A stretch of 64,000 bases of DNA from Yoonia sp. (GTDB taxonomy: Bacteria; Pseudomonadota; Alphaproteobacteria; Rhodobacterales; Rhodobacteraceae), in NCBI RefSeq assembly GCF_017854565.1, contig NZ_JAFMHJ010000006.1, positions 33,880-97,879 of the forward strand, read 5' to 3'. Below, piece after piece: positions 16,746 through 25,529 of the stretch. Each line of letters opens with the position of its first letter. The stretch's first letter is position 1. Below the pieces are notes generated by a model. The model made no database searches, was not told the DNA's origin, and saw only the letters and a program-made list of their open reading frames with translations. The position numbers and the translations under genes are program-made.

Positions 16746-16784
16746 TTGACCTTTTGCCATAAATCGCAATGTTAGCGCCAACAT
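16746..16784 (+). promoter_or_regulatory. gap2 promoter with overlapping LacI-type operator
   Basis: TTGACC (16746-16751) is a good -35 element. The operator-like palindrome ATGTTAGCGCCAACAT (16769-16784, one mismatch from perfect symmetry) begins exactly 17 bases later, where the -10 would lie, and ends 22 bases before the gap2 ATG. A protein bound there would block transcription. It matches the three palindromes before gap1. Confidence 0.7.
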
Positions 16785-16806
16785 TGACCCCGAAGGAGGA
16801 CATACC

Positions 16807-17808
<1,002 letters not shown>

Positions 17809-17827
17809 GACGCCCGTCATCCCAATC

Positions 17828-17858
17828 AAAAGCCGCCCCGATCAGGGCGGCTTTTTTT
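17828..17858 (+). terminator. Terminator after gap2
   Basis: AGCCGCCC (17831-17838), a 6-base loop and GGGCGGCT (17845-17852), followed by seven T (17852-17858), with AAA before the stem that can extend it. This is a textbook intrinsic terminator. It also separates gap2 from the convergent coaD. Confidence 0.9.
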
Positions 17859-17872
17859 GTGCAGCGTCCGTG

Positions 17873-18376
17873 TTATGCACCCTTGCGCGCAAAGCGGTCC
17901 ATCAGCGCCTGATTGACCGCAGGGGTGACAAACTTCGACACGTCCCCGCCCAAACGGGCGATTTCCTTGACCAGCTTCGATGCAATCGCCTGATTCTTGG
18001 CATCTGCCATCAAAAACACCGTCTCGATCGCGTTATCCATCGAACGGTTCATGCCAACCATCTGAAATTCATATTCAAAATCCGCAACCGCGCGCAGGCC
18101 ACGGATAATCACACCGGCCCCCACATCATGGGCGCAATGGATCAAAAGGTTCTCAAACGGATGCACGACGATCTCGCAACCAATGTCACGGCCCAGCGGC
18201 ACGCATTCCGATTCGACCATCGCCACCCGCGCCTCGAGCGAAAACAGCGGGCTTTTGTCGCGGTTGATCGCCACGCCAATCACCAGCCGATCCACCAGCG
18301 AACAGGCGCGCCGGATAATATCAATATGGCCATGCGTCACCGGATCAAACGTGCCGGGGTATAATCCTACGCGCAT
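17873..18376 (-). CDS. coaD: Pantetheine-phosphate adenylyltransferase
   Basis: A 167-residue enzyme for the fourth step of coenzyme A synthesis: 4'-phosphopantetheine + ATP gives dephospho-CoA. The nucleotidyltransferase motif THGH is at residues 14-17 in GLYPGTFDPVTHGHIDII. IIRGLRAVADFEYEFQM and NQAIASKLVKEIARLGGDV are the family blocks. ATG 18376 is preferred over ATG 18388 because GAGGTG sits 4-5 bases before it. The gene stands alone, convergent with gap2. Confidence 0.95.
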   Translation of the reverse strand: MRVGLYPGTFDPVTHGHIDIIRRACSLVDRLVIGVAINRDKSPLFSLEARVAMVESECVPLGRDIGCEIVVHPFENLLIHCAHDVGAGVIIRGLRAVADFEYEFQMVGMNRSMDNAIETVFLMADAKNQAIASKLVKEIARLGGDVSKFVTPAVNQALMDRFARKGA

Positions 18377-18442
18377 GGCGCACCTCATGTACTTGGGTCA
18401 TTGCGCGCACGCAACAATATTGCCAGCCAGAATGCAAGTGGG

Positions 18443-18877
18443 CTAGTGCCCCATAATCATCCCCTGCAGCGCATCCTTTTCCATCGACAACTCTGACAGC
18501 CGCGCCTTGACCACATCGCCGATCGAAATCAGCCCGATCATCGCCCCGCCGTCAACAACCGGCAAATGCCGAAACCGCCCGTTGGTCATCATCTCAAGCA
18601 CCGCATCCGCGCTGTCTGTCGGCGCACATGTCACCAGCTTGGCCGTCATCATCGCGCTGACCGGCTCATCCAGACAGGACGTGCCGCGCCGGCCCATTTC
18701 GCGCACGATATCGCGTTCCGACAGAATCCCATCCAGCGACGTGCCATCCTCCGACACCACCACCGTGCCGATCCGTTTTTCCGACAACAGCTTGACGGCC
18801 TCCCTGACATGGTCCGTCGGACGCACCCAGATAACGCCGACATCGGCCTTCGACTTCAAAATTTGTGAAACGATCAT
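18443..18877 (-). CDS. Tandem CBS-domain protein
   Basis: A 144-residue protein made of two CBS motifs, a Bateman module, at about 8-62 (ILSERDIV) and 75-130 (LIGLISIGDVV-like end of the second unit). Such stand-alone modules bind adenine nucleotides and regulate partner proteins. ATG 18877 follows AAAGGAG. It lies 38 bases after the LysR gene in the same direction, so co-transcription is possible. The partner is unknown. Confidence 0.85.
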   Translation of the reverse strand: MIVSQILKSKADVGVIWVRPTDHVREAVKLLSEKRIGTVVVSEDGTSLDGILSERDIVREMGRRGTSCLDEPVSAMMTAKLVTCAPTDSADAVLEMMTNGRFRHLPVVDGGAMIGLISIGDVVKARLSELSMEKDALQGMIMGH

Positions 18878-18915
18878 AACGGGCTCCTTTGCCGGACTCC
18901 TAGAATGACAGCGTG

Positions 18916-19818
18916 TCAAATCACCACGCTATCTGTCAAGCGTGCCAAGGTCTCCAATCGGGCAACTTCCGCATGGATGCCCACCGTCAAGGCCGCAGCA
19001 AACCGCGTCAGCCGGTCCGATTGCCGATCAGACGTATGGCGCACCAGATAGAATGACCGCGTCAGTGACACCTGATCCGTCAGGACCCGGCGCAGTTCGG
19101 GTGCGAACGGCAGCGCAAAGTCGTGCACGATCCCCACGCCGCTTTGCCGGATCATCTGCAACTGCACCGCCACTGAATTTGACGCAAGCTGCACACCATC
19201 CGCACCCAATGCCCCCAGATAATCCAACTCTTTGTCGAAAATCATGTCGGGGATATAGCCCACAACCGGCCTGCCCTTCAGGTCATCCAACGTCCGCACG
19301 GGCCGCGCATCCGCACGCATCGCCAGATGCAGTTGATAATCCGTGACCTTGCGCACCGTCAGCCGCCCCGCCGCCGGGGGGCTGACGGTAATCGCCATAT
19401 CCGCCTCGCGCCGCGACAGGTTCACGACCCGCGGCAGGGCCAAAATCTGCACCTCCAGATTGGGGTTGTCCGCCCGGATCGCGGCGCAGACCTGCGGCAG
19501 CAGAAAATTCGCAGCGCCATCCGGTGCCCCGATCCTGATCTGCCCCGTCAGCCCTGCGGACGCGCCCTGCCCTTCGTCAAATGCCAATGCCAACTGCACT
19601 TCCGCCTCTGCAGCGCGGTCCCGCATCCGCTCGCCCAGATCGGTCAGCGCATAGCCTTGCGGTGATTTCACAAACAACGCCGCGCCCAATGCACGCTCCA
19701 ACCGCGCGACACGGCGGCCCAATGTGGCCGGGTCCATCTTCAGCATCGGTGCCGCACCCGACAGGCTTTCGGCCCGCGCCACAGCTAGAAACACCCGCAT
19801 ATCATCCCAGTTCTCCAT
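18916..19818 (-). CDS. LysR-family regulator, divergent from mmsA
   Basis: A 300-residue LysR-type regulator with the HTH in residues 1-60 (FLAVARAESLSGAAPMLKMDPATLGRRVARLERALG) and an effector domain beyond about 90. I chose ATG 19818 (MENWDDMRVF), which aligns with the family start. The frame is open a little further upstream. It is divergent from mmsA with 95 bases between the starts, so it probably regulates the valine-degradation genes. That is inference from position. Confidence 0.88.
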   Translation of the reverse strand: MENWDDMRVFLAVARAESLSGAAPMLKMDPATLGRRVARLERALGAALFVKSPQGYALTDLGERMRDRAAEAEVQLALAFDEGQGASAGLTGQIRIGAPDGAANFLLPQVCAAIRADNPNLEVQILALPRVVNLSRREADMAITVSPPAAGRLTVRKVTDYQLHLAMRADARPVRTLDDLKGRPVVGYIPDMIFDKELDYLGALGADGVQLASNSVAVQLQMIRQSGVGIVHDFALPFAPELRRVLTDQVSLTRSFYLVRHTSDRQSDRLTRFAAALTVGIHAEVARLETLARLTDSVVI

Positions 19819-19825
19819 GGCGTCC

Positions 19826-19839
19826 TTGCATCTTTGCAA
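19826..19839. promoter_or_regulatory. Possible LysR box in the LysR/mmsA intergenic region
   Basis: TTGCA-TCTT-TGCAA is a short perfect inverted repeat that also meets the T-N11-A rule for LysR-type binding sites. It lies immediately upstream of the LysR start and about 75 bases before mmsA, the usual place for an autoregulatory and activating site. Confidence 0.45.
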
Positions 19840-19913
19840 AATGATTTTGATATATTCATTCTTTTAGGTTCAAAAACGCAAGCCTATAGTGTCACAAATC
19901 TCAGGAGGATATC

Positions 19914-21413
19914 ATGCAAGAACTGACGCACTACATCGGCGGCACGCACGTCAAAGGCACATCAGGCCGCTTTGCCGATGTCTACAACCCCGCCACCGGC
20001 GAAGTGCAGGCACGCGTGCCGCTCGCCAATGCTGCGGAAATGGCCCAAGCGGTCGAAATCGCCGCCAAAGCCCAGCCCGCATGGGCCTCCGTCAACCCCC
20101 AGCGTCGCGCGCGCGTCATGATGGCCTTTGTTGGCCTGCTGAACCGCGACATGGACAAACTCGCCGAAGCCCTCAGCCGCGAGCATGGCAAGACCCTGCC
20201 CGATGCCAAGGGCGACGTGATCCGCGGCCTCGAAGTCGTCGAATACTGCATTGGCGCGCCGCAGTTGCTCAAGGGTGAATTCACCGACAGCGCGGGCCCC
20301 GGCATCGACATGTATTCCATGAAACAGGCGCTTGGCGTCACCGCCGGCATCACCCCGTTCAACTTCCCCGCCATGATCCCGCTGTGGATGTTCGCCCCCG
20401 CCATCGCCTGCGGCAACGCTTTCATCCTCAAACCGTCTGAACGTGACCCATCCGTGCCATTGATGCTGGCTGAACTCATGGAAGAAGCGGGCCTGCCCAA
20501 AGGGATCCTGCAGGTCGTCAACGGCGACAAGGAAGCTGTGGATGCGATCCTTGATCACGATGTGATTCAGTCCATCGGCTTTGTCGGCTCGACGCCCATC
20601 GCCGAATATATTTACGGACGTGGCTGCGCGAACGGCAAACGGGTGCAGTGTTTCGGCGGCGCCAAAAACCACATGATCATCATGCCCGACGCCGACATGG
20701 ACCAAGCTGCCGATGCGCTGATCGGCGCGGGCTACGGTGCCGCTGGCGAACGCTGCATGGCGATCTCGGTTGCGGTCCCTGTCGGTGATGAAACTGCCGA
20801 TCGGCTGATTGCGAAACTGATCCCGCGCATCGAAAAGCTCAAGGTTGGGCCATATACATCCGGTAACGACGTGGACTACGGCCCGGTCGTCACGGCAGCG
20901 GCCAAGGCAAACATCCTCAAGCTCATCGAATCCGGTGTGGCCCAAGGCGCCGAACTGGTCGTCGATGGCCGCGATTTCAACCTGCAAGGCTATGAAGACG
21001 GGTTCTTTGTCGGGCCCCACCTGTTCGACCGCGTCACCAAAGACATGGACATCTACACCAAGGAAATCTTTGGCCCCGTCCTGTCCTGCGTGCGCGCGCA
21101 ATCCTACGAAGAGGCGCTGGGTCTCGCGATGGATCACGAATACGGCAACGGCACCGCGATTTTCACCCGCGATGGCGACGCGGCACGCGACTTTGCCAAC
21201 CGGATCAACATCGGTATGGTCGGCATCAACGTGCCGATCCCCGTGCCGCTGGCCTATCACACCTTTGGTGGCTGGAAGAAATCCATGTTCGGCGATCTCA
21301 ACCAGCACGGGCCGGATGCGTTCAAGTTCTACACCCGGACCAAAACCGTCACGTCGCGTTGGCCCTCGGGTATCAAGGATGGCAGCGCCTTCTCGATCCC
21401 GTTGATGGACTAA
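19914..21413 (+). CDS. mmsA: CoA-acylating methylmalonate-semialdehyde dehydrogenase
   Basis: A 499-residue aldehyde dehydrogenase-fold enzyme that converts methylmalonate semialdehyde + CoA + NAD to propionyl-CoA, the last step of valine (and thymine) breakdown. The nucleophilic Cys281 is in GAAGERCMAISVAV. The family-specific N-terminus (ELTHYIGGTHVKGTSGRF), GITPFNFPAMIPLWM and the SMFGDLNQHGPDAFKFYTRTK end are all present. AGGAGGA precedes ATG 19914. It heads a valine-catabolism cluster whose other genes resume at 23301, and it converges on a decayed hydrolase gene three bases past its stop. Confidence 0.94.
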   Translation: MQELTHYIGGTHVKGTSGRFADVYNPATGEVQARVPLANAAEMAQAVEIAAKAQPAWASVNPQRRARVMMAFVGLLNRDMDKLAEALSREHGKTLPDAKGDVIRGLEVVEYCIGAPQLLKGEFTDSAGPGIDMYSMKQALGVTAGITPFNFPAMIPLWMFAPAIACGNAFILKPSERDPSVPLMLAELMEEAGLPKGILQVVNGDKEAVDAILDHDVIQSIGFVGSTPIAEYIYGRGCANGKRVQCFGGAKNHMIIMPDADMDQAADALIGAGYGAAGERCMAISVAVPVGDETADRLIAKLIPRIEKLKVGPYTSGNDVDYGPVVTAAAKANILKLIESGVAQGAELVVDGRDFNLQGYEDGFFVGPHLFDRVTKDMDIYTKEIFGPVLSCVRAQSYEEALGLAMDHEYGNGTAIFTRDGDAARDFANRINIGMVGINVPIPVPLAYHTFGGWKKSMFGDLNQHGPDAFKFYTRTKTVTSRWPSGIKDGSAFSIPLMD

Positions 21414-21416
21414 GTA

Positions 21417-22137
21417 TCACACCAGCATCTTGCCGATGTAATGCGCCACCGGTGCAATCAGATCGGCATCATCCCAGCAGGACCCGTGTGAAAGCGGGTC
21501 CCACCTGACCGCCAATGGCGCGCCCAGACTGATCGGCACATCGCGCAATTGCCGTAGCTCTTCCGGCGGATAGGCAAGCAGTAACACCGGAATGTTGCAG
21601 CCAAAGGTCATCAGCCCCGCCACCTTGCGCATGTTTTGCAAGGGCGACCTGTACCGCCCGGTGCCAGTGCGTTTTTCAAACCGCTGCAAATCGTGAATAT
21701 AGTGCGACACGATGTGCCCGCCCAGCGAATGGGCCAGAATCAACACCGCGCCGTCAGGGCCGATATCGGCTTCCATATCGCGCCCGGCCATTTCAATACG
21801 GGCGTGGACCTGTTCGTAAATCGCCGCCGATCCATCCGCTGTCTGCTGTCTTGCGATAGGCCGCCGCGTCCGACAACGCAGACATGATGAACGCGCGCGG
21901 TGCATCCGCATTTGTCTTGTCGCGGATCGTTTTGAAATATGCGGCCTGCCGCCCGTGCAGAATGTCCTCCCAGAACACCTCGCGTCAGGCGACATGGCCC
22001 GCCCTTTCACCCAAATTCCGCCGAACCCGGCGGGACATATCTTTGGAAAATGACAATGCATCGGTACGCTCCGGGCGGGAATTGTCCGGATTGCCAACGC
22101 CATGAATGACGATACCGCCGATTCGCTGTTGGGACAC
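21417..22137 (-). pseudogene. Alpha/beta-hydrolase pseudogene (nonsense codon plus 7-bp duplication)
   Basis: Translation from GTG 22137 (AAGGA site) gives QQRIGGIVIHGVGNPDNS, a typical hydrolase opening, but meets TGA at 21985-21987 where the context (HVA-stop-REVFWED) suggests a former Trp. The same frame goes on to RAFIMSALSDAAAYRK and is then thrown off by a tandem 7-bp duplication, GCTGTCT twice at 21838-21851. The remainder, with the LILAHSLGGHIVS serine elbow, reads in a third segment to 21417. Removing one 7-bp unit and restoring the Trp gives an intact protein of about 240 residues. Two independent lesions make a sequencing error unlikely. Confidence 0.85.
21838..21851. repeat. Tandem 7-bp duplication causing a frameshift
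   Basis: GCTGTCT occurs twice in direct tandem (21838-21844, 21845-21851). Deleting one unit restores the hydrolase reading frame across the junction (YRKTADGSAAIYEQ). The event looks like replication slippage. Confidence 0.8.
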
Positions 22138-22205
22138 TCAATTATCCTTTTGCTGCTCATGCTCTTATGCACAGGCAAGAATAATCAAATACTAATGCCC
22201 ATCGG

Positions 22206-23168
22206 TCAGCTGGTGGTGCCCGGCGTATAATGCTGGCTTTGCTGTCCAAATGCCGCCTGAACGCGCCCCGTCGCCTTGCCAAGGTTTCGCGCGGCCAGTG
22301 CCAGACCTCGGAACTTGTCAAACGGTGACACCAGCAGATAAACCGTCGCACGCATGACGCCGACGAAATACATCACAAACGCATCCAACTTGCGCTTTGG
22401 GCGCCGCGACAGCCGGCTCATTTCAAGGTCGCGACAGCGTTGGAAATGATATCTCAGGGTCAAACGCGACAGCGGACGTATTTCGGTCGCCACCGCATCC
22501 GCAACCCACCCCGTCCGGCCCCCCGCCGCTGCAAAGCTTGCGTGAAATGCACTGTCTTCACCGCCTGAAAAACGCAGGCTCTCATCGAATCGGGTGCCCA
22601 GACGGCGCTGGGTCGCAAGGCGCAGCATCCAATTGCCTGTGAAAATCGCAAAGCCGCCTTCGCGCGCCGACCCTACGCTTTGTGCGCGCTCCGCGTGGTT
22701 GCGCGCGGCGCGGGTCCGCACATCGGCAAGCACGCTGCGTTGTACAAACGCCAATTCCGCGCCCGCCGGTGGGTCGAACAGAACCGGGCCACCCACCAGA
22801 TCAAGGTCGCGTGTCGCAATACCCGCGTACAGCTTTTGCAGCCAATCTTGCGCGACCACCTCATCATCATCGACAAACGCAAGAAAATCACAGCCCTCAG
22901 CCAGCGCCATATCAAGCACCTTATTGCGGGCAAACGGAATACCCAGTTCCGGCTGCAGCGCCAGCTTGACCGCAAACACCTCTCCCAGCGGGTGCCCTTC
23001 GACAAGCGACTGCGTGGTCATGACCGTGTCATTCTCGACGACCACGACAATGATATCGGCGTCGGGCAACGGCGCCATGGCCAAAATACTGTCCAACAAT
23101 GTCGACAGCATATCCAGTCTGCGATGTGTGATCACACCAATCGCTATCTTTGGTTTCAGGTTCGCCAT
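22206..23168 (-). CDS. Family 2 glycosyltransferase
   Basis: A 320-residue GT-A type glycosyltransferase. The nucleotide-binding start IAIGVITHRR at about 7-16 is followed by DFLAFVDDDEVVAQDWL, where the DDD is the metal/nucleotide-sugar site, and by the acceptor block FSGGEDSAFHASF, which supplies the catalytic ED. The C-terminal part has a hydrophobic segment (FVMYFVGVMRATVYLLV) that may anchor it to the membrane. GGAGGG before ATG 23168 fixes the start. The substrate cannot be told. It lies between parts of the valine cluster on the other strand and is unlikely to share its function. Confidence 0.88.
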   Translation of the reverse strand: MANLKPKIAIGVITHRRLDMLSTLLDSILAMAPLPDADIIVVVVENDTVMTTQSLVEGHPLGEVFAVKLALQPELGIPFARNKVLDMALAEGCDFLAFVDDDEVVAQDWLQKLYAGIATRDLDLVGGPVLFDPPAGAELAFVQRSVLADVRTRAARNHAERAQSVGSAREGGFAIFTGNWMLRLATQRRLGTRFDESLRFSGGEDSAFHASFAAAGGRTGWVADAVATEIRPLSRLTLRYHFQRCRDLEMSRLSRRPKRKLDAFVMYFVGVMRATVYLLVSPFDKFRGLALAARNLGKATGRVQAAFGQQSQHYTPGTTS

Positions 23169-23264
23169 GACCACCCTCCGGAACGATAATTTACGATGCC
23201 AGTCTCCCCATGGCTGGACCCATGCTGCAATGGGTTGCCAAAGGCAACAAACAACTCGACAATA

Positions 23265-23278
23265 TGAACAAGTGTTCA
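23265..23278. promoter_or_regulatory. TGAACA-AG-TGTTCA palindrome before the acyl-CoA dehydrogenase
   Basis: A perfect 6-2-6 palindrome ends 22 bases before the start of the acyl-CoA dehydrogenase gene. Its size, symmetry and place resemble binding sites of TetR-family repressors of acyl-CoA metabolism. No such regulator is encoded nearby. Confidence 0.5.
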
Positions 23279-23300
23279 ATTCTTACCGAGGGAAGATATC

Positions 23301-24437
23301 ATGGACTTCGCCCTGACCGAAGAGCAAACCGCCATCTTTGACATGGCACAGGCGTTTGGCGCCGAACATATCGCCCCCAACGCCCGCATTTGGGAAAGCG
23401 CGGGCACAATCCCCAAAGACCTTTGGCCGAGACTTGCCGATCTGGGGTTTGGCGGGCTTTATGTGTCCGAAGACAATGGCGGATCAGGGCTGTCGCGCCT
23501 TGACGCAACGTTCGTCTTCGAAGCCCTCTCACAGTCCTGCGCCTCGGTTGCCGCTTTCCTTTCGATCCACAACATGTGTGCAAAGATGATCGAAACCTAT
23601 GGCTCGGATGCCCTGCGTGCCCGCGTCCTGCCCCGCGCGCTGCGCATGGACATGGTCCTGTCGTACTGCCTGACAGAACCGGCGTCCGGCTCCGATGCTG
23701 CCGCACTGAAAACGCGCGCACAGCGTACCGACAACGGCTACAGCCTGACCGGAACCAAGGCATTCATCTCAGGCGGCGGCTATTCCGATGGCTATATCGT
23801 GATGGCGCGCACCGGCGATGACGGCCCCAAAGGGATCAGCGCACTGCTGGTCGAAGCCGACGCACCCGGCCTGTCATTTGGCGGGCTCGAGGACAAGATG
23901 GGCTGGCGGTCCCAGCCAACCCGGCAAGTGCAGCTTGATGATTGCACGACACCGGCCGAAAATCTGCTTGGCGACGAAGGCCAAGGCTTCAGATACGCGA
24001 TGGCAGGCCTTGACGGTGGGCGGCTCAACATCGCCGCCTGCTCCATCGGGGCGGCGCAATCGGCACTCGACCAGACGCTGGCGTATATGCGCGAACGCCA
24101 CGCCTTCGGCAAATCCATTGACCAGTTCCAAGGTCTGCAATTTCGCCTTGCCGACATGGAAATCGACCTGCAATCCGCCCGCATCTTCCTGCGCCAGGCT
24201 GCGTGGAAACTCGACACCTGCGCGGCTGATGCGACAAAATTCTGCGCAATGGCCAAGAAGAATGCAACCGAAGTCGGCAGCCGCGTCGCCGACGGCTGCT
24301 TGCAGCTGCATGGTGGATATGGCTATCTTGCCGACTACGGGATCGAAAAGATCGTGCGCGACCTGCGGGTCCATCAAATCCTTGAAGGCACCAATGAAAT
24401 CATGCGGCTGATCACCGCGCGGCACCTGATCCAATAA
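23301..24437 (+). CDS. Acyl-CoA dehydrogenase, probably isobutyryl-CoA specific
   Basis: A 378-residue flavoprotein of the acyl-CoA dehydrogenase family. The FAD/substrate loops YCLTEPASGSDAAAL and GTKAFISGG are present, and the catalytic base is Glu362 in LEGTNEIMR. Sequence and neighbours (HIBCH-type hydrolase, mmsB, mmsA) point to isobutyryl-CoA dehydrogenase, which makes methacrylyl-CoA in valine breakdown. Electrons go to ETF. The start has a GAGGGAAGA site. It is followed by a short palindrome and the hydrolase gene, most likely one transcript. Confidence 0.92.
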   Translation: MDFALTEEQTAIFDMAQAFGAEHIAPNARIWESAGTIPKDLWPRLADLGFGGLYVSEDNGGSGLSRLDATFVFEALSQSCASVAAFLSIHNMCAKMIETYGSDALRARVLPRALRMDMVLSYCLTEPASGSDAAALKTRAQRTDNGYSLTGTKAFISGGGYSDGYIVMARTGDDGPKGISALLVEADAPGLSFGGLEDKMGWRSQPTRQVQLDDCTTPAENLLGDEGQGFRYAMAGLDGGRLNIAACSIGAAQSALDQTLAYMRERHAFGKSIDQFQGLQFRLADMEIDLQSARIFLRQAAWKLDTCAADATKFCAMAKKNATEVGSRVADGCLQLHGGYGYLADYGIEKIVRDLRVHQILEGTNEIMRLITARHLIQ

Positions 24438-24446
24438 CGCAACACC

Positions 24447-24467
24447 GTCCCGGACCTGATCCGGGAC
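24447..24467. repeat. GTCCCGGA palindrome between acyl-CoA dehydrogenase and hydrolase genes
   Basis: GTCCCGGA (24447-24454), a 5-base loop and TCCGGGAC (24460-24467). Such GTCCCGGA/TCCGGGAC units are dispersed in many alphaproteobacterial genomes. Within this operon it could act as an mRNA-stabilising hairpin. Confidence 0.65.
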
Positions 24468-24485
24468 CTCCACCCCGGACAGACC

Positions 24486-25529
24486 ATGACCGATATCCTC
24501 ATCCGCAAAACCGGGCGCGCCGGACATATTACGCTTAACCGGCCCCAGGTGCTCAATGCGCTGACATGGGACATGTGCCTCGCCATCGAAACCGCCCTGG
24601 ACGACTGGCGCAACGACCCCGACGTTGCCCTGATCATCATCGACGGTGCCGGCGACCGCGCCTTTTGCTCGGGCGGTGACATTGCGGAAATGTACGCAAC
24701 CGGCAAACGCGGCGATGCGGACTATGGCCGCCGCTTCTGGCGCGACGAATACCGGCTCAATGCGAAACTGTTCAAGTTCCCGAAACCTGTCGTCACCTTT
24801 CTGCAGGGCTTTACGATGGGTGGCGGCGTCGGCATCGGCTGCCACGGCTCACACAGGATCGTCTGCGACAGTAGCCAGATCGCAATGCCGGAATGTACCA
24901 TCGGACTGGTCCCCGACGTCGGCGGATCGCTTATTCTGGCGCGCGCACCGGGCCACTGCGGCGAATACCTCGGCCTGACCGGCGACCGCATGGATGCGGG
25001 TGATGCGCTCCATGCAGGCTTCGCCGACTACTACATCCCTGAACTACATTGGGACACGCTCAAACAAACCCTGGCCCGCACCGGCGCGCCCGCCGCCGTT
25101 GATGCCGCAGCCCACCCCGCCCCGCCAAGCCGCCTCCAAGGATGGCAAGCCGACATCGACCGGATTTTCAGCGGTGACCGGCTTGGCGATATCTACCGCG
25201 CCATGGCATTCACGCCCGGCCCGACAGCCGAACGCGCGCGCAAATTGATGGACCGCAACGCGCCCCTGGCAATGGCCGTAGCCACCGAGATCATCCACCG
25301 CGTCCGCATGGGTCAACGTATTGAAAACGCACTGGATCAGGAATTCCGCTATACCTTCCGCTGCGTCGCCCAGGGCGACTTTATCGAAGGCATTCGTGCG
25401 GCGATCATCGACCGCGATCGCACCCCGCGCTGGCAACACAAAAGCTGGGAAGACGTGCCCGGCAAGGATATCTTGCGCATGACCCTGCCACTGGGCCAGG
25501 ATGCGCTGCAATGGGAGGAACCATCATGA
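24486..25529 (+). CDS. 3-hydroxyisobutyryl-CoA hydrolase (HIBCH type)
   Basis: A 347-residue crotonase-fold enzyme. DRAFCSGGDIAEMY and the oxyanion block FTMGGGVGIGCHGSHR are followed by the catalytic MPECTIGLVPDVGGS segment. The long C-terminal half and the E-C-T-I-G-L-V-P-D-V pattern are those of HIBCH rather than plain enoyl-CoA hydratases. It releases CoA from 3-hydroxyisobutyryl-CoA, giving the substrate of MmsB. The product may also hydrate acyl-CoA, and no separate methacrylyl-CoA hydratase is seen here. Its stop overlaps the mmsB start by four bases (ATGA). Confidence 0.88.
   Translation: MTDILIRKTGRAGHITLNRPQVLNALTWDMCLAIETALDDWRNDPDVALIIIDGAGDRAFCSGGDIAEMYATGKRGDADYGRRFWRDEYRLNAKLFKFPKPVVTFLQGFTMGGGVGIGCHGSHRIVCDSSQIAMPECTIGLVPDVGGSLILARAPGHCGEYLGLTGDRMDAGDALHAGFADYYIPELHWDTLKQTLARTGAPAAVDAAAHPAPPSRLQGWQADIDRIFSGDRLGDIYRAMAFTPGPTAERARKLMDRNAPLAMAVATEIIHRVRMGQRIENALDQEFRYTFRCVAQGDFIEGIRAAIIDRDRTPRWQHKSWEDVPGKDILRMTLPLGQDALQWEEPS

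Noticed and set aside
19962..21308. 448-codon open frame opposite mmsA
   Set aside because: Antisense shadow of a strongly conserved enzyme gene; no family resemblance.
21985..21987. In-frame TGA in the hydrolase as a selenocysteine codon
   Set aside because: The frame is also broken 130 bases further on by a 7-bp duplication, and the context suggests a former Trp, so simple decay explains it.
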